The notes beneath the pieces were generated by a model. That model had not been told where the DNA came from and did no database searches. It saw only the letters and a list, made by a program, of their open reading frames with translations. A stretch of 64,000 nt of DNA from an uncultured Alphaproteobacteria bacterium (GTDB taxonomy: Bacteria > Pseudomonadota > Alphaproteobacteria > Rhizobiales > Aestuariivirgaceae), in NCBI GenBank assembly GCA_945957365.1, contig CAMFKI010000002.1:62001-126000 (forward strand). The letters run 5' to 3'. A program made the position numbers and the translations under genes. Positions 9,649 through 19,244 of the stretch are shown in pieces (the stretch's first letter is position 1; each line of letters begins with the position of its first letter).

Positions 9649-10119
9649 ATGATCGAGAAATCCGCAAGAGAACTCACCCGCGAGGCCGAATTCGTCGCCT
9701 TCCGGGCGGGCGGCCTCGAATTCTGCATCAACATCATGTCGGTGCGCGAGATCCGCGGCTGGACGCCGGCGACCGCCATCCCGCGGGCGCCCTCCTACAT
9801 CCGCGGCGTCATCAACCTGCGCGGCGTCGTGCTCCCCATCGTCGATCTCGGCGTCAGGCTGGGCCTGCCCGGCACCGAGCCCACGGCGCGCCACGTCATC
9901 ATCGTGGCGCAGGTCGGCGAGCGTGCGGCGGGGCTTCTCGTCGATTCCGTCTCCGACATCCTGTCGCTCGAGGACACCTCGATCCAGCCCACGCCGGACG
10001 TCGCCTCGCAGCTCGCCCGCATGTTCGTGCGCGGCGTCATCGCCATGGATGGCCGCATGATCTCGGTCATCACCATGGACAATGTGCTGCCCGCCGGCAT
10101 GGAGCTGGACGCCGCATGA
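9649..10119 (+). CDS. cheW: Chemotaxis coupling protein CheW
   Basis: EFVAFRAGGLEFCINIMSVREIRGW, YIRGVINLRGVVLPIVDL. Confidence 0.95.
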   Translation: MIEKSARELTREAEFVAFRAGGLEFCINIMSVREIRGWTPATAIPRAPSYIRGVINLRGVVLPIVDLGVRLGLPGTEPTARHVIIVAQVGERAAGLLVDSVSDILSLEDTSIQPTPDVASQLARMFVRGVIAMDGRMISVITMDNVLPAGMELDAA

Positions 10120-10982
10120 CGAGCCGCGCTGCGGCCCCCATCGCAGCCGGCGAATTCGGCTTCGACCGGAGCGACTTCGCCTTCATCGCCACGGCGCTGC
10201 ACGAGGATGCGGGCATTCATCTGCCTGCCTCAAAGGCGAACCTCGTCTATTCGCGCCTCGCCAAGCGTCTGCGGGCTCTGGGCCTCGAGAGCTTCCGCGA
10301 CTACTGCGATCTCGTGGGCTCGGATGAAGGGGCCGACGAACGAACGCAGATGATCGCGGCGCTCACGACGAACGTCACCCGCTTCTTCCGCGAGCCGCAC
10401 CACTTCGATCACCTCCGCCGCAAGGTGATCGAGCCGGTGGCGGAGGAGGTGAAGCAGGGCCGCCGCCTGCGCATCTGGTCGGCCGGCTGCTCCACCGGCC
10501 AGGAGCCCTATTCGATCGCCCTGACGCTGCTCTCGGTCCTGCCGGATGCGCGCGCCCATGACGTGAGGATCCTCGCCACCGACATCAATCCCCTGGTGCT
10601 GGAGACGGCGCGCAAGGGCCTCTATCCGGCGGAGGAGGTGGTGAGCGTTCCCGCCGACCTGCGCAAGAGCTGGATGGAGCCCACCGGCATCGGCACGCTC
10701 CGCCTCGACGAGGCGGCGCGCGGCCTGCTCAGCTTCCGCCCGCTCAACCTCATCGGCGCATGGCCGATGAAGGGTCCTTTCGATGCCGTGTTCTGCCGCA
10801 ACGTGGTGATCTATTTCGACGAGAAGACGCAGATGCGCCTGCTCACCCGCCTGTCCACGCTGCTGCGCCCGGGCGGTTTTCTCTATCTCGGTCATTCCGA
10901 GCGCATGGTGGGCCCGGCGGAAGCCCTGTTCCGCCTCGACGGCACCACCACCTACCGGAAACTCGGGGGAGACCGTGCATGA
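10116..10982 (+). CDS. cheR: Chemotaxis protein methyltransferase CheR
   Basis: TTNVTRFFREPHHFDHL, IWSAGCSTGQEPYSIA, ILATDINPLVLETA, VFCRNVVIYFD; ATGA overlap with cheW. Confidence 0.96.
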   Translation: MTSRAAAPIAAGEFGFDRSDFAFIATALHEDAGIHLPASKANLVYSRLAKRLRALGLESFRDYCDLVGSDEGADERTQMIAALTTNVTRFFREPHHFDHLRRKVIEPVAEEVKQGRRLRIWSAGCSTGQEPYSIALTLLSVLPDARAHDVRILATDINPLVLETARKGLYPAEEVVSVPADLRKSWMEPTGIGTLRLDEAARGLLSFRPLNLIGAWPMKGPFDAVFCRNVVIYFDEKTQMRLLTRLSTLLRPGGFLYLGHSERMVGPAEALFRLDGTTTYRKLGGDRA

Positions 10983-12001
10983 GCAAGCTCCGCGTCCTCG
11001 TCGTCGATGACAGCCCGACCATGCGCCAGCTGGTCACCCGCGCCCTCGAGTCGGACCCCGCCATCACGGTGGCCGGCACTGCGGGCTCCGCACTGGAAGC
11101 GCGCGAGCTCATCAAGCAGCTGAACCCGGACGTGATGACGCTCGACGTCGAGATGCCGGAGATGGACGGCCTGTCCTTCCTCGAGCGCGTCATGCGGCTC
11201 CGCCCCATGCCGGTGGTCATGGTCTCGACCTTGACGGCGCAGGGCACCGAAACCGCGATCTCGGCCCTGGCGCTGGGCGCGGTCGACTGCGTGGTGAAGC
11301 CGACCGCGGCCCATCCCGACAGCTTCGGCAAGCTCCCCGCCAAGGTGAAGATCGCCGCCAAGGTGAAGCGCCGCCTGCCGGAGGCCGAGCCCGACCCAGC
11401 ACCTGGGTTCCGCGGCGCCTACCAGCCGGCCGACAAGGTGATCGCCATCGGCTCGTCGACCGGCGGCGTCGAGGCGCTGATCGCGGTGCTCACACGGTTT
11501 CCCGCCAACTGCGCGCCCACCCTCATCACCCAGCACATGCCGCCGGTGTTCACGAGGAACCTCGCACAGCGTCTCGACCGCATGTGCGCGCCGCAGGTGC
11601 TCGAAGCCAGCCATGGCGCGCCCCTGAAGGCGGGCACCATCTATGTGGCGCCCGGCGGCGACCTGCATCTCGAGGTCGCTGCCGGCGGCCAGACCTGCGT
11701 GCTGAAGCCCGGCGGCCCGGTCAATGGCCACTGCCCCTCGGTCGACCGGCTGTTCATGTCCATGGCGCGCCATGTCGGGCCGCGCGGCGTGGGCGCCCTT
11801 CTCACCGGCATGGGCCGCGATGGCGCGCAAGGCCTGCTCGACATGCGCCGCGCCGGGGCGCGCACCTTCGCGCAGGATGAGGCAAGCTCCGTCGTCTATG
11901 GCATGCCGCGCGCCGCGGTCGAGATCGGCGCGGCCGAACACCAGCATTCCCTCGCCCGCATCGGCCCGGCGGTCATCGAGGCCACGGCGGCCAGGATTTA
12001 G
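10979..12001 (+). CDS. cheB: Chemotaxis protein-glutamate methylesterase CheB
   Basis: Receiver domain plus methylesterase motifs IGSSTGGVEAL, QHMPPVFT, LLTGMGRDGAQGL. Confidence 0.96.
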   Translation: MSKLRVLVVDDSPTMRQLVTRALESDPAITVAGTAGSALEARELIKQLNPDVMTLDVEMPEMDGLSFLERVMRLRPMPVVMVSTLTAQGTETAISALALGAVDCVVKPTAAHPDSFGKLPAKVKIAAKVKRRLPEAEPDPAPGFRGAYQPADKVIAIGSSTGGVEALIAVLTRFPANCAPTLITQHMPPVFTRNLAQRLDRMCAPQVLEASHGAPLKAGTIYVAPGGDLHLEVAAGGQTCVLKPGGPVNGHCPSVDRLFMSMARHVGPRGVGALLTGMGRDGAQGLLDMRRAGARTFAQDEASSVVYGMPRAAVEIGAAEHQHSLARIGPAVIEATAARI

Positions 12002-12013
12002 TGGAGCAGACTG

Positions 12014-12403
12014 ATGCCTTTCATGCAGCACCTCAGGGTGATGGTCGTCGACGATACATCGGTCAGCCGCATGCTGCTGGTCGAGGGCCTGAACGAGATC
12101 GGCATCAAGAACACCGTGCTCGCAGGCGACGGCGAGCAGGCGCTGCAGCTGATGATGGCCCAGCCCTGCCACATCGTGTTCTCCGACATGAACATGCCGA
12201 AGCTCAACGGCCTGCAGCTTCTCAAGGCGCTGCGCGAATTTGCGCCCACCCGGCAATGCTGCTTCATCCTGGTCACCGGCAAGGGCGACCGCGCCATGAT
12301 CGAGGAGGGCAAGAAATACGGCCTCAACAATTTCCTGGCCAAGCCCTTCACCACGGCCACGCTGAAGGCCGCCATCGAGGCGGTGGTGGGCAAGCTCGTC
12401 TGA
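12014..12403 (+). CDS. cheY: CheY-type response regulator (second copy)
   Basis: VMVVDDTSVSRMLL, IVFSDMNMPKLNGLQLL, LVTGKGD, FLAKPFTTATLK. Confidence 0.92.
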   Translation: MPFMQHLRVMVVDDTSVSRMLLVEGLNEIGIKNTVLAGDGEQALQLMMAQPCHIVFSDMNMPKLNGLQLLKALREFAPTRQCCFILVTGKGDRAMIEEGKKYGLNNFLAKPFTTATLKAAIEAVVGKLV

Positions 12404-12927
12404 TGCAGCATCCCGGCCGCCATCCGCGCATCAACATCGTGCAGGGCGAATATCACGTGAGTGCCGATGCCGCACTCTCCATCACCACGCTGCTCGGTTC
12501 CTGCGTCGCCGCCTGCATCCATGACCCGGCGGCGCAGGTCGGCGGCATGAACCATTTCCTGCTGCCGGGTGACGAGGCGAATGCGCCCCTCCTGGCGCGC
12601 CACGGCGTGCATCTCATGGAACTGCTCATCAACGGCCTGCTGAAGAAGGGGGCGCAGCGCCACCGGCTGGAGGCCAAGCTCTTCGGCGGGGCGCGCACCA
12701 TGCAGGGCCTGGGCGACATCGGCGCCGCGAACGCCCGCTTCGCCCAGGAGTTTCTCCGGCGCGAGGGCATTGCCATCACCGGCGGAAGCCTCGGCGGCGA
12801 GACCGGGCGGCGCCTGCAGTTCTGGCCGGCCTCGGGCCGCGTCATGCAGAAACTCGTGCGCGCGGTGGAGGAAAAGCCACTGGCCGATCCCGTGCTCCCC
12901 ACCGCCGGCGAGCTGGAGCTGTTCTGA
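12403..12927 (+). CDS. cheD: Chemoreceptor glutamine deamidase CheD
   Basis: ITTLLGSCVAACIHDPAAQVGGMNHFLLPG, LEAKLFGGA, GGSLGGETGRRLQFWPASGRV. Confidence 0.94.
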   Translation: MQHPGRHPRINIVQGEYHVSADAALSITTLLGSCVAACIHDPAAQVGGMNHFLLPGDEANAPLLARHGVHLMELLINGLLKKGAQRHRLEAKLFGGARTMQGLGDIGAANARFAQEFLRREGIAITGGSLGGETGRRLQFWPASGRVMQKLVRAVEEKPLADPVLPTAGELELF

Positions 12928-12928
12928 G

Positions 12929-13279
12929 ATGAGCGAGCTTCAACTCTCCGTCCTGCTCGCCCAGCTGTCGCATGAGCTCGGTGCCCTGCAACTCATGGCC
13001 GCCGACATGGAGGCGACCGTCGACGACATGATCGAGCGTCACGCCACCGTGCTCGACGCCCGCTCGATCCAGAACCTGCAGCTCCTCGACATCCTGAACC
13101 AGACTTTGCTGGCGCTGGCGCAATTCGCCGCCAACACCGCAAGCCTCGTACCCGACTGCAAGCTCGACGGCCTCGCCGCCGTGTCGGGCATCAAACTCGC
13201 CAGCCTCGCCCAGCGGCTGGCAAGAGGCGCAGGCCACGCGGTGCGCGACGACAGCGAAAGCTACGAACTGTTCACCTGA
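12929..13279 (+). CDS. cheT: Small helical protein ending the che operon, candidate CheT / CheZ-like phosphatase
   Basis: 116 aa, last che gene as in S. meliloti; contains SIQNLQLLDILNQTLLAL with a DxxxQ motif (D54-Q58) like the CheZ active-site helix. Confidence 0.6.
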   Translation: MSELQLSVLLAQLSHELGALQLMAADMEATVDDMIERHATVLDARSIQNLQLLDILNQTLLALAQFAANTASLVPDCKLDGLAAVSGIKLASLAQRLARGAGHAVRDDSESYELFT

Positions 13280-13484
13280 CCGGGTGAAGGCGCGAGCTTG
13301 TGCATCGTCGGCGCGTCGCGGGCGTGTTCCGACATTCGAGCCGCGCACCGAAAGCTCGCCGTTGACGAATCGTCTCCATGCCCGCGAGGCAGAATTCGCA
13401 GCGGCCGCAGGCGGAGTAGAGCGAGGGAACCCCGACCAGGTCGCCCGGGCCGAAGCCCGTGACGCCGGGGCCGAGCCTGGCCAC
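13272..13484 (-). pseudogene. Remnant of a zinc-dependent alcohol dehydrogenase (AdhP-like)
   Basis: Minus-strand fragment EPRREVARLGPGVTGFGPGDLVGVPSLYSACGRCEFCLAGMET matches the ADH segment around the structural-zinc cysteines; sequence on both sides is unrelated and a stop lies just upstream. Confidence 0.7.
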
Positions 13485-13677
13485 CTCGCGTCTGGGTTCG
13501 GGTGGAACCTACACGGGTGCCGCGCCCCCAGGGCCACTGCTGTGGCGCGGGTCAGCTGCGCGGCCAGTGCCATCATCACCCATTGAAGCAGCCGCCAGAC
13601 GCCCATCGCCCCTCCACACCGCGCTGCACAATCGCAGGGAACGAGACATAGCACGTCCCGCAGAAAAAGTCAATACG

Positions 13678-13692
13678 TTCCTATATTAGGAA
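13678..13692. promoter_or_regulatory. Palindrome TTCCTA-TAT-TAGGAA, candidate operator
   Basis: Perfect 6-bp arms. On the minus strand it is followed by TTGACT-N17-TATGTC, a sigma70-like promoter pointing toward the ADH remnant. Confidence 0.45.
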
Positions 13693-13759
13693 TGATGCAA
13701 TTGCCGCCCGGCGGATGCGGCGGCGGCCAAGGTCAAATCGCCGCAGAGCCGCGGCGCCA

Positions 13760-13773
13760 TTGACCTCGGTCAA
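13760..13773. promoter_or_regulatory. TTGAC-CTCG-GTCAA palindrome, possible CRP/FNR-family site
   Basis: Perfect 5-bp arms with 4-bp spacer, about 140 bp upstream of dmmD. Confidence 0.4.
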
Positions 13774-13912
13774 TTTGCGGTGGCTGGAAATCGGGCAGTT
13801 TCGCGCTTCGGGGGTCTACCTTTTTCCGATACGAGACGGCTTGCGCTTCTCCGATTCCCGTGTACAGTTTGGAAAAAATAATTCCACGTAGGAAACACAG
13901 AGGAGGAGATTG

Positions 13913-15046
13913 ATGCCGCTTTCCTGGAGATTTTCGGTCCTTGGCGACCGTCATCGTGCCCTGGGCTCGAAACTCGAAGACTGGAGCGGCATGGGCACCG
14001 CCTGGACCTATGACAAGGACATTTACGAGGAACACATCGCCGTCCGCACCAAGGCCGGCCTGATGGACGTCTCGGGCCTCAAGAAGGTCCACCTCGTGGG
14101 TCCCCACGCCATCGCCGTGCTCGACTACATCACCACCCGCGACGTCTCCAAGATCTATCCCGGCAAGTCGGTCTATGCCTGCATGCTCAACGAGCGCGGC
14201 ATGTTCACCGACGACTGCATCATCTACCGCACCGGGCCGAACAGCTGGATGCTGGTGCACGGGTCGGGTTCGGCGCATGAGGAAGTGATCAAGCAGTCCT
14301 ACGGCCGCAACGTCGCCGTCCTGTTCGACGACGATCTCCACGATCTGTCGCTGCAGGGCCCGGTCGCCGTCGATTTCCTGGCCCAGCACGTGCCGGGCAT
14401 CCGCGACCTCAAGTACTTCCACCACATGCAGACCACGCTGTTCGGCGCCCCCGTCATGATCTCGCGCACCGGCTACACCGGCGAGCGCGGCTACGAGATC
14501 TTCTGCCGTGGCCAGGATGCGCCCATGATCTGGGACACCATCCTCGACAAGGGCAAGCCGATGGGCATCATCCCGGTCTGCTTCAGCGTGCTCGACATGC
14601 TGCGCGTCGAGAGCTACCTGCTGTTCTATCCCTACGACAATTCGCAGATGTATCCCTTCCCCGACCAGATCCCCGGCGACTCGCTGTGGGAACTCGGCCT
14701 CGACTTCACCGTCAGCCCCGGCAAGACCGGCTTCCGCGGCGCGGAGGAGCACTACAAGCTCAAGGGCAAGGAGCGCTTCAAGATCTTCGGCGTGCTGGTG
14801 GATCACGATGGTCCGGTGGATCTGGGCGACGAGGTCTGGGCCGACGGCCGCAAGGTCGGCGTCGTCACCTGCCCCAGCTACTCGAAGCTCACCAAGAAGA
14901 GCATGGGCATCGCCCGCCTCGAGGTGCCTTATGCCAAGCAGGGCACTCCCCTCGAGATCCGCGGCAAGAACGTGAAGGCCAAGGCGATCGCCCACACCAT
15001 CACCTTCGATGATCCCGAGAAAAAGAAGCGGACGGCGGTCGGCTAA
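13913..15046 (+). CDS. dmmD: GcvT-like THF-dependent aminomethyltransferase of the dimethylamine cluster (DmmD-like)
   Basis: GcvT fold motifs (GLMDVSGLKKVHLVGPHA, SRTGYTGERGYEIF, LRVESYLLFYP); first gene of a dmmDABC-type order. Confidence 0.8.
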   Translation: MPLSWRFSVLGDRHRALGSKLEDWSGMGTAWTYDKDIYEEHIAVRTKAGLMDVSGLKKVHLVGPHAIAVLDYITTRDVSKIYPGKSVYACMLNERGMFTDDCIIYRTGPNSWMLVHGSGSAHEEVIKQSYGRNVAVLFDDDLHDLSLQGPVAVDFLAQHVPGIRDLKYFHHMQTTLFGAPVMISRTGYTGERGYEIFCRGQDAPMIWDTILDKGKPMGIIPVCFSVLDMLRVESYLLFYPYDNSQMYPFPDQIPGDSLWELGLDFTVSPGKTGFRGAEEHYKLKGKERFKIFGVLVDHDGPVDLGDEVWADGRKVGVVTCPSYSKLTKKSMGIARLEVPYAKQGTPLEIRGKNVKAKAIAHTITFDDPEKKKRTAVG

Positions 15047-15061
15047 GGAAAGACAGGGCGA

Positions 15062-15667
15062 ATGCTCGTAGCAGGTATCAAGAGCCGCCCTGTCTATGGC
15101 GGCCTGAACATCGAGACCCACGCAAAGCGGCACCTCTTCGTCCTCGAGGGCGAAGGGGCGCTGGCCCTCATCGACCAGGTGAAGGCGGCAGGGCCCGATT
15201 TTCTCAAGCACGCCGACATCCTCTATGTGGTGTCGGGCTCCGCCGCGCACGAACACGACAAGGCGCTGGCGAAGCTGGGCGCCGACACGCTGTGGGTGGC
15301 GCCCACCATTCCGGTGCTGCTCAACCGGCTCAACGTCATGCTGGGCCAGGCCAAGATGGGCACCCACATCTATCTCTCGGGCACCGAGGGCTTCATGGGC
15401 CAGGCCCAGCAGGTGGCGATGAACCACGGCGTCGACCCGGCCTCGCTCCACACCGAGCACCGCGGTTCCACCGCGCGCCGCGTGCAGTGCGTGCACTGCA
15501 AGGGCATCACCGACAACGTGACGACCAGCCCCTACACCTGCAGCCATTGCGGGCTGTCGCTGCTGGTGCGTGACCATTACTCGCGCCGCCTCGGCGCCTT
15601 CCAGGGCGTCTGCATCGATGCCGAGGAACCCGGCACCGCGCCCAAGCCGGAGGAACTGTTCCCGTGA
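15062..15667 (+). CDS. dmmA: Dimethylamine monooxygenase subunit DmmA-like
   Basis: C-terminal zinc ribbon CVHCKGITDNVTTSPYTCSHCG; located between dmmD and the ferredoxin-reductase gene. Confidence 0.8.
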   Translation: MLVAGIKSRPVYGGLNIETHAKRHLFVLEGEGALALIDQVKAAGPDFLKHADILYVVSGSAAHEHDKALAKLGADTLWVAPTIPVLLNRLNVMLGQAKMGTHIYLSGTEGFMGQAQQVAMNHGVDPASLHTEHRGSTARRVQCVHCKGITDNVTTSPYTCSHCGLSLLVRDHYSRRLGAFQGVCIDAEEPGTAPKPEELFP

Positions 15668-16629
15668 CCATCAATACCGAAATGAAGGTCCGCGTGGCCA
15701 AGGTCAGCCAAGTCGCCGACAAGGTGAAGCGCTTCCGCTTCGAACGCACCGATGGCGAGCCGATGCCGGTGTTCTCCGGCGGCGCGCATGTGATCGTCTC
15801 GATGCGCGACGGCAAGGTGCTGCGCCGCAATCCCTATTCGCTGATGTCCTCGCCGGCCGACAGCCGGGGCTACGAAATCAGCGTGCTGCGGGTGGAAAAC
15901 TCGCGCGGCGGCTCGGCCTTCCTGCACGAGACGCTGAAGGAAGGCGACGAACTCGTCCTCAGCCAGCCCGTCAACCTCTTCGCCTTCGACCATCGCGGCA
16001 AGAAGCACATCATGATGGCCGGTGGCATCGGCATCACGCCCTTCATCGCCATGATGGACCAGATGGAGCGCGAGGGGAAAGCCTTCGAGCTGCACTACGC
16101 CGTCAGGACGCGCGGCCACGGCGCCTACTGGAAAGAGCTGCAGCAGCGCTATGGCACGCACCGCGTGAAGATCTACTGCGACGAGGAGAAGCTCTTCATC
16201 CCCGTCGACAAGGTGCTGGAGAACCAGCCGCTCGGCACACATCTCTATGTCTGCGGCCCGGCCGGCATGATCAACGGCGTGCTCGGCAAGGCGCGCGCGC
16301 TCGGCTGGCCGAAGCAGAACCTGCATTCCGAGGAATTCCTGGCGCCGCCTCCGGGCAAGGCCTTCCAGGTCAGGCTCGCGAAATCGAACCGCACCATCGA
16401 CGTGGCGCCCCACCAGTCGATCCTCGAGGCGCTCGAGGCCAATGGCATCGATGCGCCCTATCTCTGCCGCGGCGGCGCCTGCGGCCAGTGCGAGACCGGT
16501 GTGGTGTCCTGCGACGGCGAACTCGAACACAACGACCACTTCCTCGAGCCCGATGACAAGGCCTCGGGCAAGAAGATCATGATCTGCGTCTCACGCATCA
16601 AGGGCAACGAGGTTACCCTCGACCTCTAG
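15664..16629 (+). CDS. dmmB: PDR/VanB-type ferredoxin reductase, DmmB-like
   Basis: RRNPYSLMSSP flavin-binding motif, GGIGITPFIAMM, C-terminal 2Fe-2S motif CRGGACGQCETG. Confidence 0.88.
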   Translation: MTINTEMKVRVAKVSQVADKVKRFRFERTDGEPMPVFSGGAHVIVSMRDGKVLRRNPYSLMSSPADSRGYEISVLRVENSRGGSAFLHETLKEGDELVLSQPVNLFAFDHRGKKHIMMAGGIGITPFIAMMDQMEREGKAFELHYAVRTRGHGAYWKELQQRYGTHRVKIYCDEEKLFIPVDKVLENQPLGTHLYVCGPAGMINGVLGKARALGWPKQNLHSEEFLAPPPGKAFQVRLAKSNRTIDVAPHQSILEALEANGIDAPYLCRGGACGQCETGVVSCDGELEHNDHFLEPDDKASGKKIMICVSRIKGNEVTLDL

Positions 16630-16640
16630 GAGTTCCCCGC

Positions 16641-17684
16641 ATGAACCTCACCTTCAAGAACGAAACCTTCCGCGACGACTACACTTTCAGGAACTCGCCG
16701 GAATCGATCCGCCGCTTCCCCTTCCCGTTCAACGAAGACAAGTACATGTATTCGGTGAACATGGAGCCCCATGTTCCAGCCGGCCCCGCCGGCCACGCCT
16801 ACAACAAGCCCATCGACGTCGATGAGCATTACGTGGCCGAGATGCGCGACCGCGCGCTGGTGCTGAAGGAAGACCCGCTGCGCTACCAGGCGCTGCCGCA
16901 CATGATGGCCGCCCAGTGGGACACGCTCGAGCTCCTGATGGAAGCCCAGGCCGAGGGCTATCCCGAACTCTTCACGCTGGAGAAGAACGGCGACCAGTGG
17001 CGCTGGATCAACCGTCCCCTCGGGATCGACCAGACCTTCACCTTCGGCGACGCGTCGACGCTGCCGATGGAGCCCTTGGAATACATCACGCGCCAAGCGC
17101 AGGGCGACTTCGTCATCGTCGACCAGCGTGACGGCCAGCTGTGGTGCGATGCCGGCATGGTGACGACCCAGGCCGACTGGTCGCTCGACTTCGACATCGG
17201 CATGAACTTCCACGAGTGGCACGGCCCCGTGCCGCTCGCCCACGAGATCGGCGTCTTCGACCGCGCGCTCAAGTTCCTGCTGAACCTGCAGCAGGGCAAG
17301 CCGGTGCGCCGCCTCAACTGGACCATGACCATCAATCCGCGCCTCGACACGAGCCCGGAGAACTATCACAAGTGGGGCCCGGACCGCGCTACGGTCACGC
17401 CGGAGAACGTCGGCAACAAGGTGCACCTGCGCTGCGAGCTGCAGACGCTGTGGCGCCTGCCGCGCTCCAACGCCATCCTCTTCGTCATCCGCTGCTACCT
17501 CATCAAGATGGAGGAGCTGGTGACGGTGCCCAAGTGGGCACGCCGCTTCCACCGCGTGCTGCGCGACCTGCCGCCGCAGTTGGTGGACTACAAGGGTCTG
17601 ACACGCTACCGCCCGACGACCATCGAGTGGCTGGCGAAATTCGACGACGGCCAGCCGACCTCTCCCGGCATCTATCCGGACTGA
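16641..17684 (+). CDS. dmmC: DUF3445 heme-dependent oxidative N-demethylase, DmmC-like
   Basis: DUF3445-type sequence ([52 protein letters not shown]) in dmmDABC order. Confidence 0.85.
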   Translation: MNLTFKNETFRDDYTFRNSPESIRRFPFPFNEDKYMYSVNMEPHVPAGPAGHAYNKPIDVDEHYVAEMRDRALVLKEDPLRYQALPHMMAAQWDTLELLMEAQAEGYPELFTLEKNGDQWRWINRPLGIDQTFTFGDASTLPMEPLEYITRQAQGDFVIVDQRDGQLWCDAGMVTTQADWSLDFDIGMNFHEWHGPVPLAHEIGVFDRALKFLLNLQQGKPVRRLNWTMTINPRLDTSPENYHKWGPDRATVTPENVGNKVHLRCELQTLWRLPRSNAILFVIRCYLIKMEELVTVPKWARRFHRVLRDLPPQLVDYKGLTRYRPTTIEWLAKFDDGQPTSPGIYPD

Positions 17685-17718
17685 GGGGAAGGCAAGAGAC
17701 AAGCACCAGGGAGCAAAC

Positions 17719-19059
17719 ATGACGAGAGTTGCAGTAATCGGCGCGGGCCCTTCGGGCCTGGCAGCGCTTCGCGCCTTCCAGTCCGCCAAGAAGAAGGGGG
17801 CGAAGATCCCCGAGATCGTCTGCTTCGAGAAGCAGGACGACTGGGGCGGCTTGTGGAAATATACCTGGCGCACCGGTCTCGATGAATATGGCGAGCCCGT
17901 GCACTGCTCGATGTACCGCTACCTGTGGTCCAACGGACCCAAGGAGTGCCTGGAATTCGCCGACTACACCTTCGAGGAGCATTTCGGCAAGCCGATCCCG
18001 TCCTATCCGCCGCGCGCCGTGCTGTGGGACTATATCGTCGGCCGCGTGAAGAAGGCCGGTGTGAGGAAGTGGATCCGCTTCAACACGCCCGTCCGCATGG
18101 TCGAGTACGACAAGAAGAAGAAAAAGTTCTCCGTCACCTCGCACGACCGCGTGAAGGACGTGATGAAGACCGAGGAGTTCGACTACGTGATCTGCGCGTC
18201 GGGTCACTTCTCGACGCCGATCACGCCGTTCTTCCCCGGCCTCGATTCGTTCAACGGCCGCGTGCTGCACGCCCACGACTTCCGCGACGCGCTGGAGTTC
18301 AAGGGCAAGGACATCCTCATCGTCGGCCGCAGCTACTCGGCCGAGGACATCGGCTCACAATGCTGGAAATACGGCGCGAAGTCGGTGACCACCACCTACC
18401 GCTCGAAGCCCATGGGCTTCAAGTGGCCGAAGAACTTCGAGGAGCGTCCGCTGCTGCAGAAGGTCGAAGGCAAGACGGCCTATTTCAAGGACGGCACCAC
18501 CAAGGACGTGGACGCCATCATCCTCTGCACCGGCTACCAGCACTACTTCCCCTACCTGCCGGAGGACCTGCGCCTCAAGACGGCGAACCGGCTGTGGCCG
18601 GAGAAACTCTACAAGGGCGTGGTCTGGCAGGACAACCCGCGCTTCTTCTACATCGGCATGCAGGACCAGTTCTACACCTTCAACATGTTCGACGCCCAGG
18701 CGTGGTACGTGCGCGACATCATCCTCGGCCGCATCAAGCTGCCGAAGGCCGATGCCATGAAGAAGGACTGGCAGAAGTGGCTGCGCCGCGAGAAGAAGCT
18801 CGCCGACGCCGAGCAGATGATCTGGTTCCAGGGCGACTACGTCAAGGAACTGATCGACGCCACGGATTACCCGAGCTTCGACATCGAGGGCGTGAACAAG
18901 ACCTTCATGGTCTGGGAACACCACAAGATGGACGACATCATGGGCTTCCGGAACAATGCCTACAAGTCGCTGATGACCGGCACCATGAGCCCCAAGCACC
19001 ACACGCCGTGGAAGGACGCGCTCGACGACTCGCTCGAGGCGTATCTGGCGGTCAAGTAA
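17719..19059 (+). CDS. tmm: Trimethylamine monooxygenase (flavin-containing monooxygenase)
   Basis: FAD motif [14 protein letters not shown]-rich region [54 protein letters not shown] typical of Tmm, NADPH motif [15 protein letters not shown]. Confidence 0.92.
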   Translation: MTRVAVIGAGPSGLAALRAFQSAKKKGAKIPEIVCFEKQDDWGGLWKYTWRTGLDEYGEPVHCSMYRYLWSNGPKECLEFADYTFEEHFGKPIPSYPPRAVLWDYIVGRVKKAGVRKWIRFNTPVRMVEYDKKKKKFSVTSHDRVKDVMKTEEFDYVICASGHFSTPITPFFPGLDSFNGRVLHAHDFRDALEFKGKDILIVGRSYSAEDIGSQCWKYGAKSVTTTYRSKPMGFKWPKNFEERPLLQKVEGKTAYFKDGTTKDVDAIILCTGYQHYFPYLPEDLRLKTANRLWPEKLYKGVVWQDNPRFFYIGMQDQFYTFNMFDAQAWYVRDIILGRIKLPKADAMKKDWQKWLRREKKLADAEQMIWFQGDYVKELIDATDYPSFDIEGVNKTFMVWEHHKMDDIMGFRNNAYKSLMTGTMSPKHHTPWKDALDDSLEAYLAVK

Positions 19060-19083
19060 GGTTGCTTACATTGCACTCATCAT

Positions 19084-19116
19084 CGCCGGACCTTCGGGTC
19101 CGGCGATTTTGTTTTG
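19084..19116 (+). terminator. Rho-independent terminator after tmm
   Basis: cgccggacc-ttcg-ggtccggcg followed by attttgtttt. Confidence 0.85.
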
Positions 19117-19133
19117 GTACCAACTCCCTCTCA

Positions 19134-19216
19134 CCGTCACCCCGGCGAAGGCCGGGGTCCAGCTTCGGGCATCGGTCACGCGGAAAGCTGGATCCCGGCC
19201 TGCGCCGGGATGACGG
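19134..19216. repeat. Intergenic inverted repeat, family A (CGTCACCCCGGCGAAGGCCGGGGTCCAGC...)
   Basis: Composite palindrome ccgtcaccccggcgaaggccggggtccagctt...aagctggatcccggcctgcgccgggatgacgg; similar units near 49150 and 49765. Confidence 0.8.
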
Positions 19217-19244
19217 CGAGGAGGGGATTTGGCCGCATCAAAGT

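Noticed and set aside
7488-9779. 763-aa minus-strand ORF antisense to cheA (and similar giants at 2794-4407, 10952-12256, 13733-15577, 21989-23893, 31156-33417, 60711-63293 on the minus strand)
   Set aside because: Shadow ORFs of high-GC coding sequence: low-complexity His/Arg/Asp/Gly-rich translation and no domain motifs, while the opposite strand encodes clear conserved proteins.
13800-13912. Possible glycine riboswitch before the GcvT-like dmmD gene
   Set aside because: No recognisable tandem glycine-aptamer core; short palindromes fit protein operators better.
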